From: Tatumella sp. JGM118
Lineage (GTDB): Bacteria > Pseudomonadota > Gammaproteobacteria > Enterobacterales > Enterobacteriaceae
Assembly: GCF_018257515.1 (NCBI RefSeq)
Contig: NZ_JAERJR010000023.1
Span: 1 to 45,582 of the forward strand
DNA: 45,582 bases
Direction of reading: 5' to 3'
The notes under the pieces were generated by a model. That model had not been told where the DNA came from and did no database searches. It worked only from the letters and a program-made list of their open reading frames with translations. The translations under genes were made by a program, and so were the position numbers. Below, one piece after another: positions 9,378-19,752 of this stretch; position 1 is the stretch's first letter; every line of letters starts with the position of its first letter.

Positions 9378-10306
9378 CCAAACTCACGTAGTCGTTTCAG
9401 TAAATCTGTCGCCGGAGACGGTTTTTCGTCAGGCCGGTCTTTATCCCCGGTGACCACAACGGTGGCCGTCGTCCCCGCCGGGAAACGGTTGCCAGGTTGT
9501 ACGTCCAGATGGATGCGCACAGGAACACGCTGTGCCAGACGGACCCACTCCAGGTTCGAATCTACCGTCGCCATACCCTTGGAATCCACACTGCTGCTGC
9601 TGTTTGTCACCCCGGCGGCAATACTGTCAACCGACCCGCGCAGGACGGTATTACTTCCCAGCGGGGTAATTTCTGCCCGGAAGCCCGGTTTAACACCACT
9701 GAGTTTGGTCTCTTCCATGTAAGCGATCACATAGAATGTGCGGGCTTTTACCAGCGCAACGGCCACAGAACCGCGACTGATAAATTCTCCGCCATACACT
9801 GTCAGGTTCGTCACCCAGCCATCTGCCGGCGCCCTGACATCCGTACGGGTTAAATCGATCTGTGCTAAATCACGGGCGGCTTTCGCCTGGGCCAGTTGCT
9901 GCTCGCTGGTCTGCAGGGTGTTATTCGCCTGCTCTACCGCTTCTTTCGATAAGGCAACGGCACCGAGCTGGTTGCGGCGGGCGGCTTCACGCCGTTTTTC
10001 GTCCACAACCGACTGGTAGTAATCGACATTTGCCTGCGCTTCATCCAGTGCTTCCTGGAAACGTGGACGGTCAATTTCGAACAGCGTGTCGCCTTGTTTC
10101 ACGAACTGGTTATCATGCACTTTGACATCAGTGATAAGTCCGGTCACGTCAGGAGAAATCGCCACGACATCGGCGGCAAATTTAGCATCCCTTGTCCACG
10201 GAGATTCGGTGTAGTACACCCAGGCGCGAAAAACGATCACGATGGCAACGACCACCAGGATCAGGGTTATCGCGTAACGTGCGACTTTTTTTATAAGCGT
10301 TTTCAC
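9374..10306 (-). CDS. aaeA: p-Hydroxybenzoic acid efflux pump, membrane fusion subunit AaeA
   Basis: AaeA is the HlyD/EmrA-type periplasmic adaptor that works with AaeB. The 310-residue product has one N-terminal membrane helix (about 10-30). A barrel/lipoyl half begins near [14 protein letters not shown], a coiled-coil hairpin follows (about 75-155), and the second lipoyl half contains [18 protein letters not shown]. The C-terminus LLKRLREFG matches E. coli. It starts at GTG 10304-10306 behind a GAGG ribosome site, 7 bases after the aaeX stop, so the genes are tightly coupled. Confidence 0.95.
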   Translation of the reverse strand: MKTLIKKVARYAITLILVVVAIVIVFRAWVYYTESPWTRDAKFAADVVAISPDVTGLITDVKVHDNQFVKQGDTLFEIDRPRFQEALDEAQANVDYYQSVVDEKRREAARRNQLGAVALSKEAVEQANNTLQTSEQQLAQAKAARDLAQIDLTRTDVRAPADGWVTNLTVYGGEFISRGSVAVALVKARTFYVIAYMEETKLSGVKPGFRAEITPLGSNTVLRGSVDSIAAGVTNSSSSVDSKGMATVDSNLEWVRLAQRVPVRIHLDVQPGNRFPAGTTATVVVTGDKDRPDEKPSPATDLLKRLREFG

Positions 10307-10313
10307 TGAAACC

Positions 10314-10517
10314 TCAGACCATTAAACTGGAAACAAGATAAAAGACACAGCAATAAAGAGCCGTATTAAAGAGTGAAGGATGCCAGACCAGGTCATAAAT
10401 CCCGGTGGGCGTCAGAATTCTTTTCACCACCCAGAACAGCAGCAGTGACAGAATGAGTTCAACGAAAACGGGCGGAAACGATAGCCCGAAAACGACTAGT
10501 ACCGGGTGAACACTCAT
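10314..10517 (-). CDS. aaeX: Small membrane protein AaeX (DUF1656)
   Basis: AaeX is a 67-residue membrane protein of unknown function that leads the aaeXAB operon. The product beginning [16 protein letters not shown] has two hydrophobic helices (about 4-28 and 45-65) and the family signature [22 protein letters not shown] chose ATG 10515-10517 because the AAGGA ribosome site lies 6 bases upstream and the length equals the E. coli protein. An upstream in-frame start would add 36 unrelated residues. Confidence 0.94.
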   Translation of the reverse strand: MSVHPVLVVFGLSFPPVFVELILSLLLFWVVKRILTPTGIYDLVWHPSLFNTALYCCVFYLVSSLMV

Positions 10518-10736
10518 TAAAAATCCTTTAGAATCAAAACCATAAATCAAAAGGCATCCGAAATACCTGATGATCACGGCCTTCAACATCAGGATGAACG
10601 CGACCTGATGGCGGGTGAACCACAAGCATATGTCAACAAAAGCGATTTTGTATAATTTTCACTGGTAACTGCAGCACATAAATTATCGATGCGATCGGTC
10701 TATAGTAACGTGTCTGATAGTTAGTTTTCTACAAAA
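10518..10736. promoter_or_regulatory. aaeX-aaeR divergent regulatory region (left part)
   Basis: This spacer separates the aaeXAB operon from its LysR regulator and should hold the AaeR operator and the aaeX promoter. LysR sites have the loose form T-N11-A, which is too weak to fix by eye. A palindromic patch near 10685-10700 (ATCGATGCGATCGGT) is one candidate. Confidence 0.35.
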
Positions 10737-10752
10737 TGTGACGTAAATCACT
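10737..10752. promoter_or_regulatory. CRP-like site before aaeR
   Basis: TGTGA-N6-TCACT matches the CRP consensus in nine of ten conserved positions and is flanked by A and T runs. It lies 18 bases before the aaeR start, where it would overlap or follow the aaeR promoter. It suggests catabolite control of the regulator, of the aaeXAB pump, or of both. Confidence 0.5.
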
Positions 10753-10770
10753 TTTAAGCGAGAGTTAATA

Positions 10771-11691
10771 ATGGAAAGGTTAAAAGGAATGTCTGTGTTT
10801 GTGAAAGTGGTCGATCTTGGGTCTTTCACTGCAGCAGCACGGCAATTACACCTGAGTGTGTCTTCTGTCAGCCAGACTATCGCAAAGCTGGAAGATGAAC
10901 TGCAGGTTAAACTTCTTAACCGCAGTACACGCAGCATAGGCCTGACAGAGGCCGGCAGGATCTATTATCAGGGCTGCCGGCGCATGCTGCATGAGGCGAA
11001 TCAGGTCCATGAACAACTCTATGCATTTAATAATACCCCCATCGGTATGCTGCGCATCGGCAGTACCACCACCATGGCGCAGAATGTTCTGTCGCCGATG
11101 ACCGCTCAGCTGCTGCATGATTATCCCGGCCTGAGCGTCAACCTCATTACCGGTAACCCCGCGCCTGATTTGATAGCCCATGGGCTGGATTTGGTGATCC
11201 GCTCGGGTACCCTGGAAAACTCCGCACTCTTTTCCCGTCGTCTGGGCAGTATGCCGATGGTGTTATGTGCCTCAAGGCATTTCCCGGGCCTCCATGAGTT
11301 ACCCGGACGTCCGGAGGAGTTAGAAAGTTTTGCGTGGCTGGAATACAGTGTGTACCCCTACAATGAATTTGAGCTGGTTTCACCGGACGGCCAGACGCTA
11401 ACGCTGGCACCGAAGGGACGTTTTGCCACCAATGACCCGCTGACCTTGATTGGCTGGCTGAAAGCGGGATCCGGCATCGCTTATGTGCCGTTAATGTGGA
11501 TACTGGATGAAATTAACCGCGGTGAAATTGAGATCCTTTACCCGCAGTATCATGCGAAACCACGCCCGGTGTACGCACTCTATACCGAGAGGAATAAACT
11601 GCCGCTTAAAGTTCAGGTCTGCATCGATTACCTGACGGAATACTTCAGTGAAATGGCAAAAAAATATCAGGAGAACCGGGCAAGGAATTAG
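10771..11691 (+). CDS. aaeR: LysR-type regulator AaeR
   Basis: AaeR activates aaeXAB in response to aromatic carboxylic acids. The 306-residue product has the N-terminal LysR winged helix (MERLKGMSVFVKVVDLGSFT, SVSQTIAKLEDELQVKLLNR) and a periplasmic-binding-protein-like effector domain from about residue 90. It matches E. coli AaeR along its length (RIYYQGCRRMLHE, HEQLYAFNNTPIG, PVYALYTERNKLPLKVQV). It is divergent from aaeX, the usual LysR layout. Its TAG stop lies inside the left arm of a hairpin shared with the converging tldD. Confidence 0.95.
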   Translation: MERLKGMSVFVKVVDLGSFTAAARQLHLSVSSVSQTIAKLEDELQVKLLNRSTRSIGLTEAGRIYYQGCRRMLHEANQVHEQLYAFNNTPIGMLRIGSTTTMAQNVLSPMTAQLLHDYPGLSVNLITGNPAPDLIAHGLDLVIRSGTLENSALFSRRLGSMPMVLCASRHFPGLHELPGRPEELESFAWLEYSVYPYNEFELVSPDGQTLTLAPKGRFATNDPLTLIGWLKAGSGIAYVPLMWILDEINRGEIEILYPQYHAKPRPVYALYTERNKLPLKVQVCIDYLTEYFSEMAKKYQENRARN

Positions 11692-11722
11692 TACGCACCC
11701 CGGGAGGCTGGCGGTGCGTACT
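11690..11722. terminator. Bidirectional hairpin between aaeR and tldD
   Basis: AGTACGCACC (11690-11699) pairs with GGTGCGTACT (11713-11722), a 10-base perfect stem with a 13-base loop between converging genes. It begins inside the aaeR stop codon. There is no T-run, so it is a moderate terminator candidate for both directions. Confidence 0.55.
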
Positions 11723-11738
11723 CAGATGTTGCGGAAGA

Positions 11739-13184
11739 TCAGGCAGTACCACCGACCGTCAGTTTATCCAGTTTCAATGTCGGCTGACCGACACCCACAG
11801 GCACACTCTGTCCGTCTTTACCACAGACTCCCACACCTTTATCCAGCGCCAGATCATTACCGACCATAGAAATCTGCTGCATGGCTTCAATACCGGAACC
11901 GATCAGGGTTGCCCCTTTCACCGGCGACGTGATTTTCCCTTTTTCGATCAGATAAGCTTCGGAGGTTGAGAAGACAAACTTACCGGAGGTGATATCGACC
12001 TGGCCTCCCCCGAAATTCGGGGCATATAACCCATATTCAACGCTTTCGATAATTTCCTGTGGCGTTGACTGTCCACCCAGCATATAAGTGTTGGTCATCC
12101 GGGGCATGGGCAGATGAGCGTATGATTCACGGCGACCATTTCCGGTCGGCGGAACACCCATCAGACGGGCATTCAGCTTATCCTGCATATAACCTTTCAG
12201 CACACCGTTTTCGATCAACACGTTGTACTGGCCCGGCACACCTTCATCATCAATCGCCAGAGAGCCGCGCAGTCCGGAAAGCGTACCATCATCCACCACC
12301 GTACAGAGATCAGACGCAACCTTCTGCCCCATCTGTCCACTGAAGACCGAGGTTCCACGACGGTTAAAATCCCCTTCCAGCCCGTGACCGACGGCTTCAT
12401 GGAGCAGCACTCCCGGCCAGCCGGCCCCCAGTACAACCGGTAAGGTTCCCGCCGGCGCCGCAACCGCAGACAAATTAACCAGCGCCATACGCACGGCTTC
12501 TTTTGCCCAGGCATCTGCACGGACATCACCCTGTTCATCCGCCAGGAAGAACTCATAACCGGTACGCGCACCACCACCGCTGGCACCACGTTCACGTTTG
12601 CCGTGGTCCTCCACCAGCACACTGACCGATAAACGAACCAGAGGGCGAATATCCGCGGCGAACGTTCCGTCGGTTGCCGCTACCAGTACCTGCTCATAGA
12701 TCCCCGTCAGACTGACGCTGACTTCCTGTACCCGGGAGTCCTGTGCGCGTGCCACTTTATCCACACGGTGCAGGAGGGTGATTTTATCTTCACGGCTCAG
12801 GCTATCCAGCGGATTAACCGCAGGATACAGGGACTTGTAGTTCACTGCAGACAGCGCTTTCACCTGCCCGTTGCCTTTTTCGCGCACAATGCTGCGGGCC
12901 GCGTCAGCACTTTGCTGAAGGGCATTCAGTGTTAACTGGTCAGCATACGCAAACCCTGTTTTCTCGCCACTGATCGCCCTGATACCGACACCCTGGTCAA
13001 TATTCCAGGAGCCTTCTTTAATAATGCTGTCTTCCAGACCCCATGATTCATGGTAGCTCGACTGGAAATAGAGATCGGCATAATCCAGGCGGCGTTCTGA
13101 AAGCTGGCCTAACAGGGAAGAAATATCCTGCCGTGTAATATTATTGGCAGTCAGTAACTGCTCACTTACCAGATCCAGTGTCAT
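11739..13184 (-). CDS. tldD: Metalloprotease TldD
   Basis: TldD forms a heterodimeric zinc protease with TldE/PmbA that degrades unfolded peptides and matures ribosomally made peptides such as microcin B17; it also affects CcdA stability. The 481-residue product contains the metal motif HEAVGH (His262, Glu263, His267) in [15 protein letters not shown], and ends [11 protein letters not shown] like the E. coli protein. It starts at ATG 13182-13184, 69 bases after the yhdP stop on the same strand, as in other enterobacteria. The partner TldE is usually encoded elsewhere and is not in this window. Confidence 0.97.
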   Translation of the reverse strand: MTLDLVSEQLLTANNITRQDISSLLGQLSERRLDYADLYFQSSYHESWGLEDSIIKEGSWNIDQGVGIRAISGEKTGFAYADQLTLNALQQSADAARSIVREKGNGQVKALSAVNYKSLYPAVNPLDSLSREDKITLLHRVDKVARAQDSRVQEVSVSLTGIYEQVLVAATDGTFAADIRPLVRLSVSVLVEDHGKRERGASGGGARTGYEFFLADEQGDVRADAWAKEAVRMALVNLSAVAAPAGTLPVVLGAGWPGVLLHEAVGHGLEGDFNRRGTSVFSGQMGQKVASDLCTVVDDGTLSGLRGSLAIDDEGVPGQYNVLIENGVLKGYMQDKLNARLMGVPPTGNGRRESYAHLPMPRMTNTYMLGGQSTPQEIIESVEYGLYAPNFGGGQVDITSGKFVFSTSEAYLIEKGKITSPVKGATLIGSGIEAMQQISMVGNDLALDKGVGVCGKDGQSVPVGVGQPTLKLDKLTVGGTA

Positions 13185-13253
13185 GGTTTCTCACTTGTAT
13201 TATCGCGTTTGACTATAGCCTGCTGGAATTCCGTGATGCCGTCAATTCAGACA

Positions 13254-16200
13254 TCATTTCTCAGCCCGGGGCTTGCGGAGTATCTCGTTAATTTGCGGAT
13301 CATCCAGGGTTCCGCCGATATGATAGCGCAGCAGGGAAATTTTATTCCACAGCGGTGCCAGGGCCTTACTTGCGGCAAACACCGCCGCCCCGACCACGGG
13401 ATTAATAACAAATGCCGTCGCGACGCCGACAGATGCTGACAACTCCGGCGCAACACTGGCATTAAAATCGAGCCGGCGGCGGACAAAATCAGCATCGCCC
13501 TGCATCGTGATATCAGCTTCAAGCCCGTCGATAAATAAATTATCGGTGCGTAATACGCCATTTTCAATCCAGGCCGTCCCTTTAATCGCGTCAAAATAGA
13601 AACCTTTATTGCTGAAGGTATCTCTGAAGTCGAAACGCATCTTGCGCAGTAAGGCATCCACACTGACCAGGCGTAGCAGTTGTCCGGCAGCCCCGGTATT
13701 CACACTGGTAATTTCCCCTTTACCGGTTTCCACCTTCAGCAGTCCGCTCAGCGTCGGGAGATCCGGCTGCCAGGGCACTTTCTGCCAGTGAAGGTCATAA
13801 TCCAGTTTCACCGGCGCACTCTGCAGAGGAGAATTCACCCCGAACCACTGTAATGTCCGGGTAATATTATGACTGGTCACTTCCCCTTTCAGAGAGGTGC
13901 GGGAGCGGGATCCTGACTGGTCCCATTCACCGCTGACGTTCAGACGGGTATGTCCGGCATCCAGCAGCCCATTAGTAAGTACTAACTTTCCATCGGACGG
14001 GGTTAACCGTGCGGAGAGTTTTCCAAGGTTCTGACCGGTCAACCAGCACTGAGCACAGTCCAGTTGCAGTGCCGGCCACTGACCGAAGTTGTATTTCTGT
14101 GCCGTCGTATCCGTCAGGGAAGGGTTGCTCCCTGACGGCCACTGTGGATTGTAGTACAGGTAGTCAAAATTCACCTGCCACGGACGGTGCGGGTTTATTT
14201 GTAACTGACCGCGTATCTCTTTACCGTTCGCCGCTATCCGTGTCGCGCCATCCACACTCCGTGACAGTAATACCGTCAGGTCGTTCCAGTTCTGGCCGCC
14301 CAGCGACAGTGACGGCGTATGCAGCGTGATGTTCCCCGGCAAATTAAACGGCTCACCGGTGGTTTTCAAGGCATTGTTATCAGACTGATTTCCCCCGAAT
14401 AACGCCAGCCATTCCTCCCCCTGCAGCGCCGGCAGGTTCAGTATCATGGAGGGTGACGCCGGGAGTGCCGGCAGTTTCGAGGTATGGTCCTGCCACTGCC
14501 CGCGATCCAGCCGGAACTGCGGCTCAAGCAACCAGCGACTGATAAATTTCTGATCCTTTCCGGCACTGCCACTGAGCAGGAAACTGTTTAAATCCCCTTT
14601 GACATTAATTTCGAACGGGAATGCGCTACCTGAATCTTTTGACAGCGGCGAGGGTAAGTGACTGCTTACCTCTTTGGCATCTCCCTTGATCGCGACCTGA
14701 TAGTCAGCTCCCCCGTGATACGGTAACCGGATACTGACGTTCCCCTGCCACGGTAATTGCCCGCTCAGTCGTGAACGCAGCGAAGCCGGAAGTAATTTCA
14801 GGGCCGCCGGGTGCCATTGGGACTGCAGAGCAATATCCACCGCAAAGTCTTTTTCCTGCTCATGGGTGCTGAACGAGAAGGCGACCGGTTGTCCGTACCA
14901 TTGGGCATGCAGGGTATCGCTTTCCAGTGCACCATTCTGATACCTGAACTGACCGGTCATCTGCGTCAGACGGGTTTTTAATGGTTTGATATACAGGCTG
15001 TTATTATTCAGTCTGACATCCCCGGTCGCTGTCACCTGTTTTCCATCCAGCGGAATGTCCAGGTTGAGATGTCCGGCGACTTTTCCCTGAATCTGTAATT
15101 GTGCGAGCGTTGCCGCCAGAGATTTAGCCAGCGGCGTCTGACGGAAATAGTCATGAATATCCTGACCGCTCCCGCTGACATCGCCGTTGATAATTAACTT
15201 TTCCTGACGATAGTCGGTGATATCTGCGGTCAGGTTTTCTGCCACCGCGTTGCCCAGTCGGGCATGGGCCGCTTTCATCCATAAGCCGTCATTGACGAAA
15301 TTCAGGTCAATATCCTGGTGCTGAAGGGCCGGCCAGTCCGGCTGAAAAGCATAGGTGGCATCACGCAGCGGAACATAGACCTGAAACACTCCGTCATGGC
15401 GGCGGAACGGGAAGTTATGCGGATCCCCGGCAAAAATCAGCGTCGCATTTTGGGTCTGCCCCCCTTTGATCGCGCCGCTCAGATAATCTGTCAGACCTTT
15501 GCCCATCAGGTGGTGAGGAAAATAGCGCCAGGCATCCCCGGCATCGGTCACATTCATGCCGGCCAGGATATCCAGACGCGGCTGGCCTCCTTTTCGCTGC
15601 TGATAGCGGAAGTTCCCTGCCGCCTTCAGCGAACGCGCGCTGGCAACCACATTTTCTCCGGACAGTAACAGGTTACCGTCCCGGGTATCCCAGCGGAAGG
15701 TTCCGGTGACCCCCTGCATTTCCAGGGGGGCTTTGAAGGTATCCCCGACCGTCAGATTTTGCGGGCCGGCCGACAGGCTGATTTCTCCCTGGTCAAAACG
15801 ACCCCTGCCTTTGCCGGAAAGGTAACTGACGGCAGGCAGCTGTTTTTCGGCCTGCCAGCTAAGGTTATGCCAGCTGGCGAGAAAACGGCTCTGCTCAGGA
15901 TGCGGTAAGGAAAAATCAATCGCCAGGCTATCCACATCCCCTGTAGGCTGCAGAGTTCGCCATTGCCCGGTCAGTTCAGGAGCCAGCGGCGCCAGCAGCG
16001 GCACCAGCGGTGCGATCCGTTGTAAATCCAGCCGGGTTGCCCGCAGGCGAATTTCTGAGGTCTCTGCGGCCCGCAGCAGATGATCCTCTTCTGGCTGCCA
16101 GTATAAAGAGAGTGAACCTTGCGGCCAGGCAACATCATCTGTCGCAAGCCCGGTCCGCGGAACAGATAACGCCCAGCCTTTCCCTGTACGGAACAGGTGG

Positions 16201-17060
16201 GCGGTAAGATTATCGACAGTGAGCTGATGCGGTTCCTGACCGGCCTGCCAGCGGGCACTGCCTTGGGTCAGTAACAGGTCTCCGGAGTCCGGCACCCCGC
16301 CTTTCAGATTAACCCAGGCTTGCAGGCTGAAATCGGCAGTCCGGAGGGTGGTGTTATCTTTCATCCAGCGCCCCAGCCAGGGTTTCGCATCGACACTCTC
16401 TGCCTGTAACCAGACCCTGCCGCTATCAATCATCCCGTTAATATCATTCAGGTCCAGCCTGACCTGAACAACACCATGCTGGCCAGTGATACTGCTCAGG
16501 CTGACTTCACCTTCCGCACGATGACGCTGGCCTTCATTAAACCAGGTCAGTTGCGGGATAGCTAAGTGTACCTGCTGTCCTGACAGGGACGGGAAACTTA
16601 TCTGACTGTCGCGCAAGATAAAGTGGTCAAACCGGCGGAGAAAGAGATTTTCGACCTGAGCCAGGCCCAGCGACTGACGGGATGCGGAAGAAGACCGGGG
16701 TAAGGTACGGGCCGACAGTTGTAATTGCCAGAAGGTCAGATCACGGAACTGTAACCGGGCGTGCAGCAATGACTGCCAGACATCCAGCGCCAGCCGGACA
16801 TGTGAAACCCCAAGGGTGGTACCGTCGTTAAGGGTACTGTGCAGGCCACGGACCTCAACCACCGGACCAAAATTTTCCCAGCGACCGGTGAGTTCATCGG
16901 CGCTAAGCCGGGTTCCGCTCAGAGAAGAGACTGCCGACAGGATTTCGGTACGGTACTCATTCATATGCGGCATCAGGAGCCGTAATCCACTGATCAGCAG
17001 AGCAACGATAACGATAAGCGTAGCGGCTATCAGCGACAAGATCCCGGGCAAACGCCTCAC
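13254..17060 (-). CDS. yhdP: AsmA-like phospholipid-transport protein YhdP
   Basis: YhdP is a large inner-membrane-anchored AsmA-family protein; with TamB and YdbH it helps move phospholipids to the outer membrane. The 1268-residue product has one N-terminal helix (about 8-30), then a very long beta-rich periplasmic region, as expected for the bridge-like fold. Its C-terminal part matches the AsmA_2 region (SVDALLRKMRFDFRDTFSNKG, LDFNASVAPELSASVG). I chose GTG 17058-17060: AAGGAG lies 6 bases upstream and MRRLPGIL is the E. coli N-terminus. Confidence 0.94.
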   Translation of the reverse strand: MRRLPGILSLIAATLIVIVALLISGLRLLMPHMNEYRTEILSAVSSLSGTRLSADELTGRWENFGPVVEVRGLHSTLNDGTTLGVSHVRLALDVWQSLLHARLQFRDLTFWQLQLSARTLPRSSSASRQSLGLAQVENLFLRRFDHFILRDSQISFPSLSGQQVHLAIPQLTWFNEGQRHRAEGEVSLSSITGQHGVVQVRLDLNDINGMIDSGRVWLQAESVDAKPWLGRWMKDNTTLRTADFSLQAWVNLKGGVPDSGDLLLTQGSARWQAGQEPHQLTVDNLTAHLFRTGKGWALSVPRTGLATDDVAWPQGSLSLYWQPEEDHLLRAAETSEIRLRATRLDLQRIAPLVPLLAPLAPELTGQWRTLQPTGDVDSLAIDFSLPHPEQSRFLASWHNLSWQAEKQLPAVSYLSGKGRGRFDQGEISLSAGPQNLTVGDTFKAPLEMQGVTGTFRWDTRDGNLLLSGENVVASARSLKAAGNFRYQQRKGGQPRLDILAGMNVTDAGDAWRYFPHHLMGKGLTDYLSGAIKGGQTQNATLIFAGDPHNFPFRRHDGVFQVYVPLRDATYAFQPDWPALQHQDIDLNFVNDGLWMKAAHARLGNAVAENLTADITDYRQEKLIINGDVSGSGQDIHDYFRQTPLAKSLAATLAQLQIQGKVAGHLNLDIPLDGKQVTATGDVRLNNNSLYIKPLKTRLTQMTGQFRYQNGALESDTLHAQWYGQPVAFSFSTHEQEKDFAVDIALQSQWHPAALKLLPASLRSRLSGQLPWQGNVSIRLPYHGGADYQVAIKGDAKEVSSHLPSPLSKDSGSAFPFEINVKGDLNSFLLSGSAGKDQKFISRWLLEPQFRLDRGQWQDHTSKLPALPASPSMILNLPALQGEEWLALFGGNQSDNNALKTTGEPFNLPGNITLHTPSLSLGGQNWNDLTVLLSRSVDGATRIAANGKEIRGQLQINPHRPWQVNFDYLYYNPQWPSGSNPSLTDTTAQKYNFGQWPALQLDCAQCWLTGQNLGKLSARLTPSDGKLVLTNGLLDAGHTRLNVSGEWDQSGSRSRTSLKGEVTSHNITRTLQWFGVNSPLQSAPVKLDYDLHWQKVPWQPDLPTLSGLLKVETGKGEITSVNTGAAGQLLRLVSVDALLRKMRFDFRDTFSNKGFYFDAIKGTAWIENGVLRTDNLFIDGLEADITMQGDADFVRRRLDFNASVAPELSASVGVATAFVINPVVGAAVFAASKALAPLWNKISLLRYHIGGTLDDPQINEILRKPRAEK

Positions 17061-17199
17061 ACACTTCTCCTTGATTAATTCAGTAAACCACCCCCACAGG
17101 GTAAGCCGTTGCTAGCGATGAAACTTCTGATGTCTATTATAGCTGAACCCGGAATCATCATCCTGATAATCCCCGGGGACAACGGCAGGGATAAGTCCC

Positions 17200-18669
17200 T
17201 TACATCATGACGACATCAAATTGTTCCTGGATATATAGCGGTTCGGCATGGATTTTGACCTGTTTACCGATGAATATTTCCAGTTCGGCCAGGGCGTGGG
17301 ATTCTTCTCCTTTGAGGGCATCTCCCACGGCCTGCGAGGTGTATACCAGAAAGCTGTCAGTATCATAGGCGTGATGCACACGTACAATCTCACGCATAAT
17401 CTCATAGCAAACGGTTTCAACCGTTTTTACTGTCCCGCGCCCGCTACAGGTAGGACACCCTCCGCACAGCACATGTTCCAGACTTTCACGGGTCCGCTTA
17501 CGGGTCATTTCCACCAGCCCTAACGCCGAAAAGCCATGAATACCGGTTTTCACCCGATCTTTACTCAATACATTTTCCAGAGAGTGTAAGACGCGGCGGC
17601 GATGATCATCATTGGCCATATCAATAAAGTCGATGATGATGATCCCCCCGAGGTTACGTAATCTCAGCTGGCGGGCAATCGCCTGGGTCGCTTCAATATT
17701 GGTATTGAAAATCGTCTCATCCAGGTTCCGGTGGCCAACAAAGGCCCCGGTATTAATATCAATGGTGGTCATGGCTTCGGTCTGATCAATGATCAGGTAG
17801 CCGCCGGACTTGAGTTCGACCTTACGGTCGAGTGCCCGCTGAATTTCGTTTTCAACATCGAATAAATCAAAAATTGGCTGTTTGCCACTATAAAGCTCGA
17901 GTTTATGCGTCATTTCCGGCATGTATTCCGCCGTAAACCCGAGCAGCAAATCATAGGTCTGACGGGAATCTATCCGGACACGATCGAGTTCTGCTTCCAC
18001 AAAATCACGCAATACCCGCTGGGCCAGTGCCAGCTCACCATATAACAGTGAACGGGTCTGATGACGCTTTTTACGCTCAGAGACCTTGCCCCAAAGCCGT
18101 TTCAGAAAGGCGGCATCCTGTGCCAGTTCGGTTTCACCGACTCCTTCGGCAGCGGTACGGATAATAAATCCGCCGTTTTCATCACAATAATCTGCAACGA
18201 CTTTTTTCAGCCGGTTCCGTTCTTTCTCACTTTCAATACGCTGGGAGACCCCCACATGCGAGGCTCCGGGCATAAAAACCAGATAGCGGGAAGGCAGTGT
18301 AATATCGGTGGTCAGCCTGGCTCCTTTAGTGCCCAAAGGATCTTTCACCACCTGAACCATCAGGTCCTGACCCTGGCGGACCAGTTCGGCGATATCACGG
18401 ACCTGGAATTTTTTTTGCTCATCACCGGCCACACATTCGGTGTGGGGGACAATATCTGAGGCGTGAAGGAATGCCGCCTTATCCAGACCAATATCGACAA
18501 AAGCAGCCTGCATACCGGGCAGAACACGGCTGACGCGACCTTTATAAATGTTACCGGCAATACCCCGTCTGGACTCTCTTTCAATATGGATCTCTTGCAG
18601 GACCCCGCCATCAATATAGGCGACACGGGTTTCAGAAGGGGTGACATTTACAAGTAATTCAGCTGTCAT
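17200..18669 (-). CDS. rng: Ribonuclease G
   Basis: RNase G is the RNase E paralogue that trims the 5' end of 16S rRNA and degrades some mRNAs. The 489-residue product has an S1 domain (about 35-130), the 5'-sensor/RNase H-like region, the catalytic aspartates Asp304 (TTIDINTG) and Asp347 (IIIIDFIDM), and the zinc-link CPTC (Cys405, Cys408) in [10 protein letters not shown]. It lacks the long C-terminal scaffold of RNase E. Its ATG lies inside the end of yhdE (11-base overlap), so translation is probably coupled. Confidence 0.97.
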   Translation of the reverse strand: MTAELLVNVTPSETRVAYIDGGVLQEIHIERESRRGIAGNIYKGRVSRVLPGMQAAFVDIGLDKAAFLHASDIVPHTECVAGDEQKKFQVRDIAELVRQGQDLMVQVVKDPLGTKGARLTTDITLPSRYLVFMPGASHVGVSQRIESEKERNRLKKVVADYCDENGGFIIRTAAEGVGETELAQDAAFLKRLWGKVSERKKRHQTRSLLYGELALAQRVLRDFVEAELDRVRIDSRQTYDLLLGFTAEYMPEMTHKLELYSGKQPIFDLFDVENEIQRALDRKVELKSGGYLIIDQTEAMTTIDINTGAFVGHRNLDETIFNTNIEATQAIARQLRLRNLGGIIIIDFIDMANDDHRRRVLHSLENVLSKDRVKTGIHGFSALGLVEMTRKRTRESLEHVLCGGCPTCSGRGTVKTVETVCYEIMREIVRVHHAYDTDSFLVYTSQAVGDALKGEESHALAELEIFIGKQVKIHAEPLYIQEQFDVVMM

Positions 18670-19252
18670 ACTGCTCCTTTTCCGCCGTTAAAACCTGTAA
18701 CCGGGCGAGCAGCTCTTCTGTTTCCACCAGCGGCAGCCCGACAACGGCATAGAAGCTTCCATTAATATGGCGAACAAAACGGCCGCCTTTCCCCTGGATC
18801 CCGTAAGCCCCGGCTTTATCCATGGGTTCACCGCTGGCGATATAATTTTCAATATCGGCAGAACTCAGTTCACGGAAGGTAACCTGTGTAATGATATTTT
18901 CGGTCACTGCGCCCTGACGGCTGGCCACCGTCACGGCCGTCATGACCTGATGTGTTTTTCCGGATAGCATTGTCAGCATCTGCCGTGCATGGGCTTCATC
19001 GGCAGGTTTTTCGAGGACTTCGCCATCGGCGACCACAATCGTATCGGCCCCGATCACAGGTAAATCCACTGGCGCGAGACGCACACCTGCCCGCGCTTTA
19101 TCGGATGACAGGCGGCACACATACGCTTCCGGAGACTCTCCGGGATGACGGGATTCTTCAACCGCCGTGATCAGGCGTTCAAAACGGAAACCTGCCTGAG
19201 CGAGTAATTCCTGACGGCGGGGTGACCCGGAAGCCAGATATAAATCGAGCAT
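18659..19252 (-). CDS. yhdE: Maf-type nucleoside triphosphate pyrophosphatase YhdE
   Basis: YhdE is a Maf-family pyrophosphatase that acts on dTTP and UTP, probably cleaning modified nucleotides from the pool. The 197-residue product begins [17 protein letters not shown]. It shows the Maf blocks [17 protein letters not shown] and [18 protein letters not shown] and ends with the LPLVET segment. I chose ATG 19250-19252 for its AAGGATAATT ribosome site and its E. coli length; a start 20 codons upstream would read into mreD. It lies 8 bases after mreD and overlaps rng. Confidence 0.95.
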   Translation of the reverse strand: MLDLYLASGSPRRQELLAQAGFRFERLITAVEESRHPGESPEAYVCRLSSDKARAGVRLAPVDLPVIGADTIVVADGEVLEKPADEAHARQMLTMLSGKTHQVMTAVTVASRQGAVTENIITQVTFRELSSADIENYIASGEPMDKAGAYGIQGKGGRFVRHINGSFYAVVGLPLVETEELLARLQVLTAEKEQYDS

Positions 19253-19260
19253 AATTATCC

Positions 19261-19752
19261 TTACTGGATGGCAAACTGATAACGAATTTTCCGCATCAGC
19301 AAATACAGCCATGGCCAGAGAATGCCGTTAACGATCCCCCCCCAGAAAATCTCCGGGCGGAAAGAGACATCGCTGACCATAAATTCTGCCCAGAAGACCA
19401 CCACATCAACAAACAGTGACAGGACGGTCACCATGCAGGCTTGTTGCCACAGGGCAAGGTTCCGGAACAGCTGAAACTTGTAGGCCACCAGGTAAGCCAC
19501 CAGACTGAGGGCCAGTGCCCGCACACCCAGTGTAGACCCGACAATCAGATCCATCACCGCCCCAAGGAAAAAGCCGGTGCCGACATTGACCCGATGGGGT
19601 AAAGCCAGTACCCAGTAGAGCAGGATCAGTAAGAGCCAGGAAGGCCGGAACATATAAAACTGATCCGGCCAGGGCATGACTTCAAGGATAAGAGCAATCA
19701 GAAAGGATAACCAGATAACCCACCGCCCCTGACTCCTGTAATGACTGGTCAA
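19261..19752 (-). CDS. mreD: Rod-shape protein MreD
   Basis: MreD is a polytopic inner-membrane part of the elongasome with MreB, MreC, RodZ, PBP2 and RodA. The 163-residue product has about five hydrophobic helices and the conserved [19 protein letters not shown] and FRNLALWQQ segments. It begins with TTG 19750-19752, which overlaps the mreC stop by two bases. E. coli uses a non-ATG start here too, from memory. The overlap suggests translational coupling that keeps MreD low relative to MreC. Confidence 0.95.
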   Translation of the reverse strand: MTSHYRSQGRWVIWLSFLIALILEVMPWPDQFYMFRPSWLLLILLYWVLALPHRVNVGTGFFLGAVMDLIVGSTLGVRALALSLVAYLVAYKFQLFRNLALWQQACMVTVLSLFVDVVVFWAEFMVSDVSFRPEIFWGGIVNGILWPWLYLLMRKIRYQFAIQ

